DNA of 64,000 nt from Allopusillimonas ginsengisoli (GTDB taxonomy: Bacteria; Pseudomonadota; Gammaproteobacteria; Burkholderiales; Burkholderiaceae_B), in the NCBI GenBank assembly GCA_005239165.1, contig RAPG01000013.1:86014-150013 (forward strand), read 5' to 3'. This document shows, piece by piece, positions 44,248 through 52,936 of the stretch. A model generated the notes under the pieces. The model worked only from the letters and a program-made list of their open reading frames with translations, searched no databases and was not told where the DNA came from. Every line of letters begins with the position of its first letter. Positions within the stretch are counted from its first letter, which is position 1. The position numbers were made by a program, and so were the translations under genes.

Positions 44248-45294
44248 ATGCCTATGTGTCAGACCACTCTTGCTCAGCGCGCCATCCGCATCTTTGTTTG
44301 CGCCCTTGTCACGGCGTTTAGCATCTGGGGAGCCATGGCGATGTGGTATCAGCTGCCGGCGCCGCTACCGGCGCGTGTGGCTATTATTGCGGTGTGGTGC
44401 GCGCTAGGCGTTTACGTTTTTTACAGGTCATGGCCATTTCGCTCTACCCGTGTGCTCGCGGCCCGCTTCTCGTGGCTGGCGTATGCGGCGATCGCGGGCA
44501 TGCTGCTGACCTGGTGGAGCACGCTGACCCCGTCGCATGAACGCGTCTGGGCAGACGATGTAGCGCAACTGCTGCAGTCTGACGTTAACGACAACAAGGT
44601 CGTGTTGCACAACGTGCGTAATTTTGACTGGCGCAGCGAAACCGACTACACACCGCGCTGGGAAACCCGTCACTATGACCTTAACAGGCTGGAAAATGCT
44701 GACCTCTTTCTGTCTTACTGGATGGGGCCGGCAATTGCCCATACGTTGGTGTCTTTTGGGTTTGACGATGGGCAGCGCGTGGTGTTCTCACTTGAGATCC
44801 GCAAAGAACAGCATGAAAGCTTTTCGGCCATAGGCGGGTTCTTCCGGCAATACGAGCAGGTGATTATTGCGGCTGACGAGCGTGACATCATTCGCGTCCG
44901 CAGCAATATTCGAAACGAAGATGTGTATATATACCGCCTCAACCTCAGCCCCGATCAGCTGAAAACGCTATTTCTTGTGTACCTGGCTGATGCGCAGGCG
45001 CTATTGCATAAGCCGAAGTTTTACAATTCGCTGACCAGCAACTGTACGACGATAGTCTACGATGTGGCCCGCCACATTGCGCCGGGGCTTCCGGTTGACT
45101 ATCGGTTGGCGTTCTCAGGTTATTTTGCGCGCTACGCATATGATCACGGCGGTCTGGTCAATGGCCATGGGTTCGAAGACCTGCGTGAGGCGGGTCGTAT
45201 TCACAGCCGCGCGCTGGCGGCCGGAGACGATACTATGTTTTCCAAAGCAATACGGCGTGGTGTTCCAGGTATTGCGCCTTCTGAGTCTGACTAG
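44248..45294 (+). CDS. DUF4105 membrane protein
   Basis: 348 residues. Three N-terminal hydrophobic helices (about 12-30, 42-60, 72-92), then a large soluble domain of the DUF4105 family: NVRNFDWRSETDYTPRWETR, DLFLSYWMGPAIAHTLVSFG and KFYNSLTSNCTTIVYDVARH. The Cys in SNCTT and conserved His residues resemble a papain/NlpC-like arrangement, so a periplasmic hydrolase is possible but unproven. Start ATG 44248. Monocistronic. Confidence 0.82.
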   Translation: MPMCQTTLAQRAIRIFVCALVTAFSIWGAMAMWYQLPAPLPARVAIIAVWCALGVYVFYRSWPFRSTRVLAARFSWLAYAAIAGMLLTWWSTLTPSHERVWADDVAQLLQSDVNDNKVVLHNVRNFDWRSETDYTPRWETRHYDLNRLENADLFLSYWMGPAIAHTLVSFGFDDGQRVVFSLEIRKEQHESFSAIGGFFRQYEQVIIAADERDIIRVRSNIRNEDVYIYRLNLSPDQLKTLFLVYLADAQALLHKPKFYNSLTSNCTTIVYDVARHIAPGLPVDYRLAFSGYFARYAYDHGGLVNGHGFEDLREAGRIHSRALAAGDDTMFSKAIRRGVPGIAPSESD

Positions 45295-45319
45295 CTCGCG
45301 CTGGTAGCGCTAAAGCGTT

Positions 45320-45484
45320 TTACAGTCCTTCTTTCACGTCTTTATCAGCCCCGCCGTGCAGCGACTTCATGGGGGGTTGGTCGCGCTGAGCCCGTTCGTT
45401 AACGATACGCATGGACAGTGGCACGACATATTGCTTGACCTTCCAGTTGCGATAAGGGGCTTCTGTAGGCTTGTTTTGCAGCAT
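45320..45484 (-). CDS. small hypothetical ORF (54 residues)
   Basis: Minus-strand ORF beginning MLQNKPTEAPYRNWKVKQYV and ending at GGADKDVKEGL, then TAA. GAGG lies 6 bases before the ATG, a good ribosome site. The composition is basic and coding-like (RNWKVKQY, RIVNERAQRDQPP). No recognised family. Convergent with the DUF4105 gene, 25 bases apart. Could be a real small protein or the tail of a decayed gene. Confidence 0.45.
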   Translation of the reverse strand: MLQNKPTEAPYRNWKVKQYVVPLSMRIVNERAQRDQPPMKSLHGGADKDVKEGL

Positions 45485-46023
45485 CTTGAACCTCATGATC
45501 CGGCGTTAGACAGCCATGGTCGCTTGTGGTGGTGCCAGTCATTCTGGCTGCCACTTCAAATAACGGGCGGTCAACAGTTGTAAACGACGATTTTTGCAGA
45601 GCCTCGATATCCGAAGCCAGCGCCCTATGATGACAGCCGTATATGTCATTGGTGCTACAGCGCTGTGTTACTTGTTCAATAATGGGGCCGGACCCACTTT
45701 CCGTCAATTAGCATTAACGATAGCTATACGCAGCGGTGTTCGCGGCTGCCGGGCTTATCGGGCCTCAATTAATCAATCTGTTCGTCGGTCTCCCTACCTG
45801 TTCGTCCCGGCGTCTATATCCCTGTGTGTTTGCTATGGTGCAGGCCATACCAGATGGCTACCACCGGCGCGTGGTTATATGCAGTCGGCCGATGTGTGTT
45901 TCTGATAGGTTGTGGTGTTCTGTAGCCATGGACGGGTGCTTTCCTGCTACTTAGCATGGGTATATGGCGATTTTTGTGCTTTTGATCTGAATCAGCCATA
46001 CACAATAACCAGGAGACATACCC
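45485..46023. other. gene-free stretch upstream of the substrate-binding protein gene
   Basis: 539 bases. I see no convincing gene on either strand. A minus-strand frame around 45510-45620 (SDIEALQKSSFTTVDRPLFE) looks mildly coding and may be a remnant. The last 20 bases contain AGGAG for the next gene, whose promoter must lie here. Confidence 0.4.
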
Positions 46024-47241
46024 ATGAAAACCAGATTCTGGAGCCGCACGATGGCTTCTCTTGCTTTCGCTGCCGGTGCAACGACAGCGTCCGCCCAAAC
46101 CCTGTCTGGAGACGTGCTGCGTATTGGCGTCTTGACTGATATTTCCGGCGTGTATGCCGACGTTTCTGGCAAGGGGGCGATTGAGGCTGTAAAGATGGCT
46201 GTGGAAGACTACGGTGGCACGATGTTTGGCAAGCCCATCGATGTCATCTACGCGGATCATCTCAACAAGCCCGATATCGGTGCCGCCAAGGCGCGCGAAT
46301 GGTTCGACACGGGAGATGTCGACATGATCACTGATCTGGCCAACTCGGGCGTTGCGCTGGCGGTTGCCGGCATTGCCAAAGACAAGAAGCGACACATTAT
46401 TGTCAATAACCCGTCCAATGTCGGCCTGACCAATGAAATGTGCTCGCCTTATACCATTCACTACACATACGATGCCTATTCTCTGGCGCACGGCACAGGC
46501 CGTACGATTGCGGAGCAGCCGGGTGGTGATACCTGGTTTTTTCTAACAGTTGACTTCGCGTTTGGCATAGGCCTGGAGCAGCAAGTCAGTGAAGTTGTGC
46601 GGGCAGCTAATGGGCGTGTGGTTGGCGCGGCAAGACATCCGCTCGGGACCACAGACTTTTCTTCCTTTGCGTTGCAGGCTCAGACTTCCGGCGCAAAAAT
46701 CATAGGCTTGGCTTCGACTGGTCATGACACGGTCAATGCCATCAAGGCAGCACGTGAATTTGGGGTGACGCCAAATCAGAAGCTGGCAGCCCTGCTATTG
46801 TGGATTAACGATGTACATGCATTGGGCCTGGACGTCGCGCAGGGGCTGCAGCTGACCAATGCCTGGTACTGGGACATGAATGATGGTTCGCGCGACTTTG
46901 CCAAGCGCTACTACGAGCGCATGCAAAGTATGCCCAATATGGCGCACGCGGGCGACTACTCGTCGACCATGCACTATCTGAAAGCCGTCGAGGCAGCGGG
47001 CACAGATGATTCTGATGCGGTTTCCGCCAAGATGCGTGAAATGCCTGTCAATGATTTTTTCGCCACAAACGGAGAAATTCGCGAAGACGGGCGCATGGTG
47101 CATGATATGTATCTATGGGAAGTGAAATCACCAGAAGAGTCTGCTAAGCCGTGGGATTACTTCAAGCTGATAAAAACCATACCCGCTGACCAGGCCTTTG
47201 CGCCGCTTTCTGACAGCAAATGCTATCTGGTCAAAAAGTGA
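46024..47241 (+). CDS. branched-chain amino-acid type ABC substrate-binding protein
   Basis: 405 residues. Signal peptide (MKTRFWSRTMASLAFAAGAT..., cleaved near SAQ) and a Peripla_BP_6 domain: LRIGVLTDISGVYADVSGKG, ANSGVALAVAGIAKDKKRHI, GDTWFFLTVDFAFGIGLEQQ. This class (LivJ-like) binds amino acids, amides, urea or aromatic acids in the periplasm. No permease or ATPase of that type lies next to it, so it works with distant components or is orphan. AGGAG 10 bases upstream. Convergent with an AraC gene. Confidence 0.9.
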   Translation: MKTRFWSRTMASLAFAAGATTASAQTLSGDVLRIGVLTDISGVYADVSGKGAIEAVKMAVEDYGGTMFGKPIDVIYADHLNKPDIGAAKAREWFDTGDVDMITDLANSGVALAVAGIAKDKKRHIIVNNPSNVGLTNEMCSPYTIHYTYDAYSLAHGTGRTIAEQPGGDTWFFLTVDFAFGIGLEQQVSEVVRAANGRVVGAARHPLGTTDFSSFALQAQTSGAKIIGLASTGHDTVNAIKAAREFGVTPNQKLAALLLWINDVHALGLDVAQGLQLTNAWYWDMNDGSRDFAKRYYERMQSMPNMAHAGDYSSTMHYLKAVEAAGTDDSDAVSAKMREMPVNDFFATNGEIREDGRMVHDMYLWEVKSPEESAKPWDYFKLIKTIPADQAFAPLSDSKCYLVKK

Positions 47242-47257
47242 TACTGAGCCTGATCGC

Positions 47258-47291
47258 ACCTGGCGTCGCGCCGCACGGGTGGGCGCCAGGT
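47258..47291. terminator. hairpin between convergent SBP and AraC genes
   Basis: ACCTGGCG (47258-47265), 18-base loop, CGCCAGGT (47284-47291), filling the 50-base gap and abutting the AraC stop. No T-run. Likely shared transcript end. Confidence 0.5.
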
Positions 47292-48158
47292 TCAGCCCCT
47301 GGGTTTGCTGCGATATTCAGAAGGCCGAAAGCCTGTCAGGCGCTTGAACGTATTGGAAAACGTAAAAGGGTTTATGTATCCAACGTTGCGAGCGACGACT
47401 TCGATTTTTTTGGAGGTCGTGACAAGCTGATGGGCTGCCTGAGCAATGCGCATGGTTGTCAGCTGCTTGCCCGGACTGCGGCCGAAATTTTTCCAGCACA
47501 GGCGGCGAAGATGTTCAGGGCTCATGTTGGCAAGGCGGGCGAGGTCGTCAAGCGTCCAGTCGCGGCCCAGGTCAGCCAGTACCTCTTTCCACATCTGGTT
47601 CAGCCGTGGTTCGCGCTGCCAGGGATCGACGATGCGTGCGACGTAGCGTTCAATAAGGTCGACCCAGGCGGCACAGGAACCAGGGTCGGCGCTGATGCTC
47701 ATTTCGTGCGCCAGTCCCAAAATGGCATGCTGAAGCGGCCAGCCATCAAAGTGTGTAAGCCCCGGTGCCATGGCACCGGCCAGCGAGCGCGGCGAAGATG
47801 GCATAAAGCGCACCCAGCAAAGCTGCCATCGAAGGTCGGGCAGGCAATGAAAGGCGTGCAACGCATGGGCTGGTGCAAAGCTGGCTATGCCTGTGCCCTG
47901 CCTGTGCCAGCGTCCGTCAAGCAGGGTTCGGCCTTCGCCTCCCAGGCATACCTGCAGAAACGAGCCACTGAGACGGGTACGAACAATGGTGTAGGGTGCG
48001 GCGGCGTCGATAACGGCCACGTGAGCGATATGGCGCGCAGCAAGGGCTTCGCAGTGTTCGGCCCGCACAGTGGTAAGACGCGTGTCATCACCGTAGATAT
48101 GTGTTTCGGTTTGCAGGTTTGGGGTATTGATCATAAAAAGAAAGCCACTTGTGGTCAT
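47292..48158 (-). CDS. AraC-family transcriptional regulator
   Basis: 288 residues from ATG 48158; an internal ATG 48134 is an alternative. C-terminal AraC/XylS double helix-turn-helix at about 190-285 (LANMSPEHLRRLCWKNFGRS, PGKQLTTMRIAQAAHQLV, VGYINPFTFSNTFKRLTGFR). N-terminal cupin-like effector domain (about 20-150). It may control the adjacent TIM-barrel/SRPBCC/Tm-1 genes, divergent by 139 bases, or the substrate-binding protein gene (inference from position). Confidence 0.9.
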   Translation of the reverse strand: MTTSGFLFMINTPNLQTETHIYGDDTRLTTVRAEHCEALAARHIAHVAVIDAAAPYTIVRTRLSGSFLQVCLGGEGRTLLDGRWHRQGTGIASFAPAHALHAFHCLPDLRWQLCWVRFMPSSPRSLAGAMAPGLTHFDGWPLQHAILGLAHEMSISADPGSCAAWVDLIERYVARIVDPWQREPRLNQMWKEVLADLGRDWTLDDLARLANMSPEHLRRLCWKNFGRSPGKQLTTMRIAQAAHQLVTTSKKIEVVARNVGYINPFTFSNTFKRLTGFRPSEYRSKPRG

Positions 48159-48297
48159 GCGCCTGTCTGTTTGCCGATTATAGAGGTGTGGATAAACCCG
48201 GCGTCCTGTATGCCGGGCAATTTGTGCAAAGTTGTCGGCGGCGCTGTGTTGTGCCGCGACCGATTATTTAACTTAGGTGATTTTTCAGGAGCAGGCT

Positions 48298-49128
48298 ATG
48301 GCAGGGCATGACCGCCAGACATTGATGCAAAAATTTCAGGATATGGTTTCGCGTGGCGAACCCATTATCGGAGGGGGCGCTGGCACAGGTATCTCGGCTA
48401 AATGTGAAGAGGCGGCAGGTATCGACCTGATCGTTATCTACAACTCGGGCCGCTACCGGATGGCAGGGCGTGCGTCTTCAGCGGGCTTGCTGGCTTACGG
48501 CAATGCCAACGAGATCGTGGTCGAAATGGCGGGCGAAGTACTGCCCGTTTGCAAGCGAACTCCTGTGCTTGCGGGCGTTAATGGCACCGACCCCTTCATC
48601 ATCATGCCGGTTTTCCTGAAGAAACTTAAGGAAATGGGTTTTGCTGGTGTACAGAATTTTCCGACCGTGGGCATTATTGACGGTACGTTCCGCCAAAGCC
48701 TGGAAGAAACCGGCATCAACTATGCCACTGAGGTGGACATGATCAGGCAGGCGCACGAGCTGGATTTGCTGACCACCCCTTACGTGTTCAGTGCAGAAGA
48801 AGCGGTAGAAATGACACGCGCAGGCGCCGATTTTATCGTGCCTCACATGGGCGTCACGGTTGGTGGGTCAATAGGCGCAAATACGTCTAAGACTCTGGAA
48901 GAGTCAGTGAGGCTGATTGACGAATGGGGCGAGGCAGCCAGACGCGTACGCAAAGATGTGATTGTCATCGCGCACGGCGGGCCGATTTCCATGCCCAAAG
49001 ATGTCGAGTATGTGCTTCGTCACAGCGAACACTGCAATGGCTTTTATGGTGCCAGTAGCATGGAGCGTCTGCCGACGGAGATTGCCATAGAGAAGCACGT
49101 CAGACTATACAAAGACATTACCAGATAA
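48298..49128 (+). CDS. PEP-hydrolase-like TIM-barrel protein (Tm-1 C-terminal half)
   Basis: 276 residues from ATG 48298 (AGGAG 8 bases upstream). Member of the phosphoenolpyruvate hydrolase-like (PEP_hydrolase, PF09370) TIM-barrel family: EPIIGGGAGTGISAKCEEAA, GIDLIVIYNSGRYRMAGRAS, GFAGVQNFPTVGIIDGTFRQ, GADFIVPHMGVTVGGSIGAN. In plants this domain is fused C-terminal to a UPF0261 domain in the Tm-1 virus-resistance protein. Here the partner is two genes downstream. No reaction is established for this clade; a lyase or isomerase on a phospho- or oxo-acid is plausible. Divergent from the AraC gene. Confidence 0.85.
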   Translation: MAGHDRQTLMQKFQDMVSRGEPIIGGGAGTGISAKCEEAAGIDLIVIYNSGRYRMAGRASSAGLLAYGNANEIVVEMAGEVLPVCKRTPVLAGVNGTDPFIIMPVFLKKLKEMGFAGVQNFPTVGIIDGTFRQSLEETGINYATEVDMIRQAHELDLLTTPYVFSAEEAVEMTRAGADFIVPHMGVTVGGSIGANTSKTLEESVRLIDEWGEAARRVRKDVIVIAHGGPISMPKDVEYVLRHSEHCNGFYGASSMERLPTEIAIEKHVRLYKDITR

Positions 49129-49192
49129 GGTCTTTAAGACCACGTTGATACACGTTATAAGCCCTTCATAGCAAGGGGCAGGAGGAGGCGGT

Positions 49193-49636
49193 ATGGCTCG
49201 CGTATACGTCAGTGCAGTAATGGATGCAAGCCTGGAACAGGCCTGGGGCATGCTGCGCGATTTTGGTGATCTTGGAAACTATCATCCGTTTTTCGAGAAG
49301 TCATATATCGAAGATGACTGGCCCGCCGATCGTGTCGGCTGTATTCGCAATTTCAGGGTGCGGGAAGACGGGGGTATGTTGCGAGAGCGCCTGCTTGAGC
49401 TTTCAGACCGCGACTTTCGATGCACTTATGAAATCATTCACATTGATGCGCCCTGGACCGACTACGTTGCGCAGATGCAGCTTTTTCCTGTCACCGAGAG
49501 CGGCCAATGCTTCGGGCAATGGTGGGCCGAGTTTGATGTGCCCGCTGAGCAGGAAGCAGAAGCCGTCAAACGCGTGGCCGATACGTTCAGGATTTTCTTC
49601 CAGTGTGTACAAGACCGCTTTGGATCTAAAGCATGA
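49193..49636 (+). CDS. SRPBCC-family protein
   Basis: 147 residues. START/polyketide-cyclase-like (SRPBCC) fold: MARVYVSAVMDASLEQAWGM, LRDFGDLGNYHPFFEKSYIE, and a C-terminal helix (KRVADTFRIFFQCVQDRF). These proteins bind hydrophobic ligands in a deep pocket. GGAGGAGG lies before ATG 49193. The stop overlaps the start of the next gene (ATGA). Its presence between the two Tm-1 halves suggests one pathway, possibly binding the same small molecule (inference). Confidence 0.85.
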   Translation: MARVYVSAVMDASLEQAWGMLRDFGDLGNYHPFFEKSYIEDDWPADRVGCIRNFRVREDGGMLRERLLELSDRDFRCTYEIIHIDAPWTDYVAQMQLFPVTESGQCFGQWWAEFDVPAEQEAEAVKRVADTFRIFFQCVQDRFGSKA

Positions 49637-50862
49637 AGAGGCCTGACAGCCACGTATGGGTTGTCGGCACCTTCGATACAAAAGCCGACGAGCTTTTTTA
49701 CCTGGCAGGCCTGATTCGTGATGCAGGCTTGCCGGTCACGACCGTCGATGTCAGCACGCGCAGTCATGCGCATCAGGTGGATGTGTCGGCGTCTGAGGTA
49801 TCTGTCTGGCACCCCGGGGGCGTTGCGGCGGTCATGGCGCATCAAGATCGGGGCGAGGCCATCGCTGCCATGAGTACCGCGCTGGCAAATTTGGTAAAGG
49901 CCAGACATGCCAGCGGGGAGATCGGTGGCATGATAGGCATAGGTGGTTCAGGTGGTGCCTCTCTGATTGCTCCTGCCATGCACAGCCTGCCTTTCGGCAT
50001 GCCTAAATTGCTGGTGTCTACCGTCGCATCTGGCAACGTCTCGGCCTATGTCGATATCTATGACGTCATGATGCTGTATCCGGTGACAGACATGGCAGGG
50101 CTTAACAGGTTGTCGCGTCATATTCTGGCCAATGCAGCCCACGCCATGGCAGGCATGTTGACCCATACGTTTTCGCCCGATCAACACGATGATCTTCCGG
50201 CGCTCGGCCTGACTATGTTTGGCGTTACCACTCCCTGCGTCCAGATGGTGGCATCAGGCCTGCAAGACAGTTTTGATTGCCAGGTATTTCATGCCAATGG
50301 CGCCGGGGGTCGTACGCTCGAAGCTTTGGCCCGGGCCGGTATGCTGAGTGCCATCATTGACATAACCACCACTGAAGTAGGTCAGCACCTTGCCGGTGGC
50401 GTGTGTGACGCGGGGCCGCAGCGTCTGGAGGCGGCATCAGCGCTCGGGCTGCCGTGGATAGGTTCGCTGGGTGCGCTCGATATGATCAATTTTGGGCCGC
50501 GCGACACCGTTCCTCAAAAATTTGGTCACAGGCTTTTCCATGTTCACAATGCCCAGGTAACGCTAATGCGCAGCACGGCTGAAGAACTGGAGCGGGCAGG
50601 GCGGGAGATCGCTCAACGACTCAACCAGTCTTCGGGCATTGTGCGCCTGTTAATGCCTATGCATGGTCTGTCAGCCCTGGATGCACCGGATCAGCCATTT
50701 CATGACCCTTTGGCGAATCAGGCATTATTCGATGCCATCGGGCAGCATTTTGTGGAGACGAAAACACATACGCTGGAGCGCGTGCAGGCGCACATCAATG
50801 ACCCGGAATTTGCAGGGTTCGTAATCTCTCACGTGCAAGCACTGCAGCTGATCCAGTACTAG
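49633..50862 (+). CDS. Tm-1-like ATP-binding protein, UPF0261 (Tm-1 N-terminal half)
   Basis: 409 residues. UPF0261 family: VWVVGTFDTKADELFYLAGL at the N-terminus, GGMIGIGGSGGASLIAPAMH (nucleotide-binding Gly-rich loop), FGMPKLLVSTVASGNVSAYV, GVTTPCVQMVASGL and FHANGAGGRTLEALARAGML. The plant Tm-1 homologue binds viral replicase and ATP. The bacterial role is unknown. ATGA overlap with the SRPBCC gene shows translational coupling. Ends 106 bases before a GntR gene. Confidence 0.88.
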   Translation: MKRPDSHVWVVGTFDTKADELFYLAGLIRDAGLPVTTVDVSTRSHAHQVDVSASEVSVWHPGGVAAVMAHQDRGEAIAAMSTALANLVKARHASGEIGGMIGIGGSGGASLIAPAMHSLPFGMPKLLVSTVASGNVSAYVDIYDVMMLYPVTDMAGLNRLSRHILANAAHAMAGMLTHTFSPDQHDDLPALGLTMFGVTTPCVQMVASGLQDSFDCQVFHANGAGGRTLEALARAGMLSAIIDITTTEVGQHLAGGVCDAGPQRLEAASALGLPWIGSLGALDMINFGPRDTVPQKFGHRLFHVHNAQVTLMRSTAEELERAGREIAQRLNQSSGIVRLLMPMHGLSALDAPDQPFHDPLANQALFDAIGQHFVETKTHTLERVQAHINDPEFAGFVISHVQALQLIQY

Positions 50863-50928
50863 GTGTTTATCCCTAAAACGGGTTGCCAGCACCCGATAGG
50901 GGGTTTAGGATGGTTTCAATATAAAAAT

Positions 50929-50939
50929 TGGTCCAGCCA
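50929..50939 (+). promoter_or_regulatory. candidate FadR-subfamily GntR operator
   Basis: TGGTCCAGCCA fits the FadR-subfamily pattern TNGTNNNACNA with one mismatch, 30 bases upstream of the GntR start. Autoregulation would be usual for such a gene. Short match, so weak on its own. Confidence 0.35.
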
Positions 50940-50968
50940 CTAGGCACCCCGACCGGAGACAACGCATT

Positions 50969-51790
50969 ATGAGCACGCTGCAGCCCGTTGTGGCCACGCG
51001 CCTTTACCGCATGATCTCGCAGCAGATTGCCACCAAGATCCGTGCGGGTGACTTTGCGCTGCAGTCCAGATTGCCTTCGGAGCGCGAGCTGGCGACCAGC
51101 CTGCAGGTGAGTCGAACCTCTGTGCGTGAAGCGTTGATTGCCCTGGAACTCGAAGGCTATGTCGAGGTCAGGGTGGGTTCAGGCGTATATGTGACTTACG
51201 ACCCGGCGCAACATAACAACACCTCTTTTTCGGGCGTTTTGTCGGCCGCAAGTCACCCAGTGCAAGCAACCGGCGCAAGGCACAGGAAGCCGCTGCTCGA
51301 TGATGAGGCCGCCGCCCAGATGGCGACGATGCTAGGCAAGTCAGTCTCAGGCAGTGAGATGACCCCATTCGAGTTAATTGACGTTCACCTTCTGCTTGAG
51401 CCTGAAAGCGCTGCGTTGGCGGCGCGACACGCAACACAAGAACAAAAGCAGGGCATTCTGGATGCCGCCTATGGTCTGCAGGCAACCGAAACGCCGGCAC
51501 TTCACAATATTATTTTTCATGTCGCCATTGCTGACGCCAGTGGCAACGCGGCGCTTGCCACGACGATACGAAACGTCTGGCAACTGCGTGGCGAGAGCCA
51601 GTTGTACAGCAAGCTTGAAGACCATTTTGTACCGCGCAAAATCTGGCAGGTTGCCGAGCAGGAACACATAGATGTGGCGCAGGCGATTTTTCAGGCTGAC
51701 CGCGTAAAGGCTCGTAAAGCCATGCGCGTTCATTTTCTGGAAATCAGGGAGCGTCTGCGTCAGGACTTCGGCAATCCAGAGGCTGACTGA
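50969..51790 (+). CDS. GntR-family (FadR subfamily) regulator
   Basis: 273 residues. Winged helix at about 8-80 (QIATKIRAGDFALQSRLPSE, RELATSLQVSRTSVREALIA, LEGYVEVRVGSGVYV) and a C-terminal FCD ligand domain (about 125-260; MTPFELIDVHLLLEPESAAL, HNIIFHVAIADASGNAAL). Immediately upstream of the acetylpolyamine hydrolase and PotBCDA genes (12-base gap), so probably their local repressor, sensing an organic acid or amine (inference). GGAG before ATG 50969. Confidence 0.9.
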   Translation: MSTLQPVVATRLYRMISQQIATKIRAGDFALQSRLPSERELATSLQVSRTSVREALIALELEGYVEVRVGSGVYVTYDPAQHNNTSFSGVLSAASHPVQATGARHRKPLLDDEAAAQMATMLGKSVSGSEMTPFELIDVHLLLEPESAALAARHATQEQKQGILDAAYGLQATETPALHNIIFHVAIADASGNAALATTIRNVWQLRGESQLYSKLEDHFVPRKIWQVAEQEHIDVAQAIFQADRVKARKAMRVHFLEIRERLRQDFGNPEAD

Positions 51791-51802
51791 AAAGGGAAGA
51801 GC

Positions 51803-52879
51803 ATGCAGGCATACTTTGCACCAGAGCAGATGGCTCATGATCCAAAGCAGTTTATGTGGGAAGGCCGACTGTGCGATCCCAAAGACGTGGCCGAGCGTAC
51901 GCAGGCCTTGCTTGCCGCGCTGCGCACTTTGCACATTGACGTGCATGAGCCAGATGACTATGGCGTGACGCCTGCCGCAGCGGTGCACGCGTCCGATTAT
52001 CTTGCGTTTCTGGCCCACGCTTACGAAGAGTGGCAGACGCTGTCCAACCCGGGGATGGAAGTGTTGGGCAGTCATTCTCCTTATTACAACGCGCGTGTTG
52101 AATCACTGGCGCGCCCGCCTTGTCCTTCGACTTCCATTGTGGCGAAGGCCGGATATTACCTGAGCGATCTGAGCAGCCCGATCGGCCCCCACACCTACAC
52201 GTCTGCGTTGCGATCCACGCACAGTGCGGTGGCTGCGGCCCGGGCCGTGCGCGAAGGAGCATCTTCTGCCTACGCCTTATGTCGCCCGTCGGGCCACCAT
52301 GTGCGACATGATTGTGCAGCCGGATTCTGCTACCTGAACAACGGAGCTATTGCTGTTGCCCAACTGCGTGAAAAATTTGCCCGGATTGCCGTGCTGGATA
52401 TCGATGTGCACCATGGTGATGGAACCCAGCAGATTTTCTATCGGCGTGATGACGTGCTCACCATATCGCTGCATGCCGATCCCATAGACTATTACCCCTT
52501 TTTTACCGGCTATGCCTCGGAAACTGGTCACGGAGCAGGGCAGGGTTACAACCTGAACCTGCCGTTGCCGCGCGGTACTGAAGACACGGTCTGGCTTGCT
52601 CATTTTGCGCACGCGCTGGAGCGCGTTCGCACGTATAAGCCAGATGCCCTCGTGATCGCTCTGGGGTTTGATGCCCATGCTCAAGACCCTCTGGGTGTTC
52701 TGGATCTGAGCAACGAATGTTTTCGTGCCGTGGCAGCGCAAATCAGACAGCTGTCACTGCCTACTGTACTAGTGCAAGAGGGCGGCTATGCCGTGGACCA
52801 TATAGGTGCTTCGCTCACTGCATTTCTTGAAGGATTTCTCGAACGCCGGCCCACAGGTTTACCTAGCCCGCGTCGCTAA
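51803..52879 (+). CDS. histone-deacetylase-like acetylpolyamine amidohydrolase
   Basis: 358 residues of the arginase/deacetylase fold (class II HDAC-like, AphA/HdaH group), which removes acetyl groups from acetylpolyamines or other amides. Active-site His pair H165/H166 (RPSGHHVRHDCAAGFCYLNN), zinc ligands D201, H203 (LDIDVHHGDGT) and D290 (ALGFDAHAQDPLG), and the transition-state Tyr in QEGGYAVDH. Between a GntR regulator and a PotBCDA-type importer, which supports import and deacetylation of an acetylated polyamine (inference). Cytosolic. Confidence 0.9.
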   Translation: MQAYFAPEQMAHDPKQFMWEGRLCDPKDVAERTQALLAALRTLHIDVHEPDDYGVTPAAAVHASDYLAFLAHAYEEWQTLSNPGMEVLGSHSPYYNARVESLARPPCPSTSIVAKAGYYLSDLSSPIGPHTYTSALRSTHSAVAAARAVREGASSAYALCRPSGHHVRHDCAAGFCYLNNGAIAVAQLREKFARIAVLDIDVHHGDGTQQIFYRRDDVLTISLHADPIDYYPFFTGYASETGHGAGQGYNLNLPLPRGTEDTVWLAHFAHALERVRTYKPDALVIALGFDAHAQDPLGVLDLSNECFRAVAAQIRQLSLPTVLVQEGGYAVDHIGASLTAFLEGFLERRPTGLPSPRR

Positions 52880-52888
52880 TTGCAAGAC

Positions 52889-52915
52889 GGCGCGTGACGA
52901 CTGTGTCATCGCGCC
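52889..52915 (+). other. intercistronic hairpin between deacetylase and potB-like genes
   Basis: GGCGCGTGAC (52889-52898) pairs with GTCA-T-CGCGCC (52905-52915, one bulged T), 6-base loop, in the 57-base gap. No T-run. A likely mRNA processing/stability element separating the enzyme from the transporter message. Confidence 0.5.
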
Positions 52916-52936
52916 ATAGACCATAGGAAATCGCCT

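Noticed and set aside
47220..48311. 363-residue plus-strand open frame across the AraC gene
   Set aside because: Antisense to an intact AraC regulator with clear helix-turn-helix; no domain seen in this frame.
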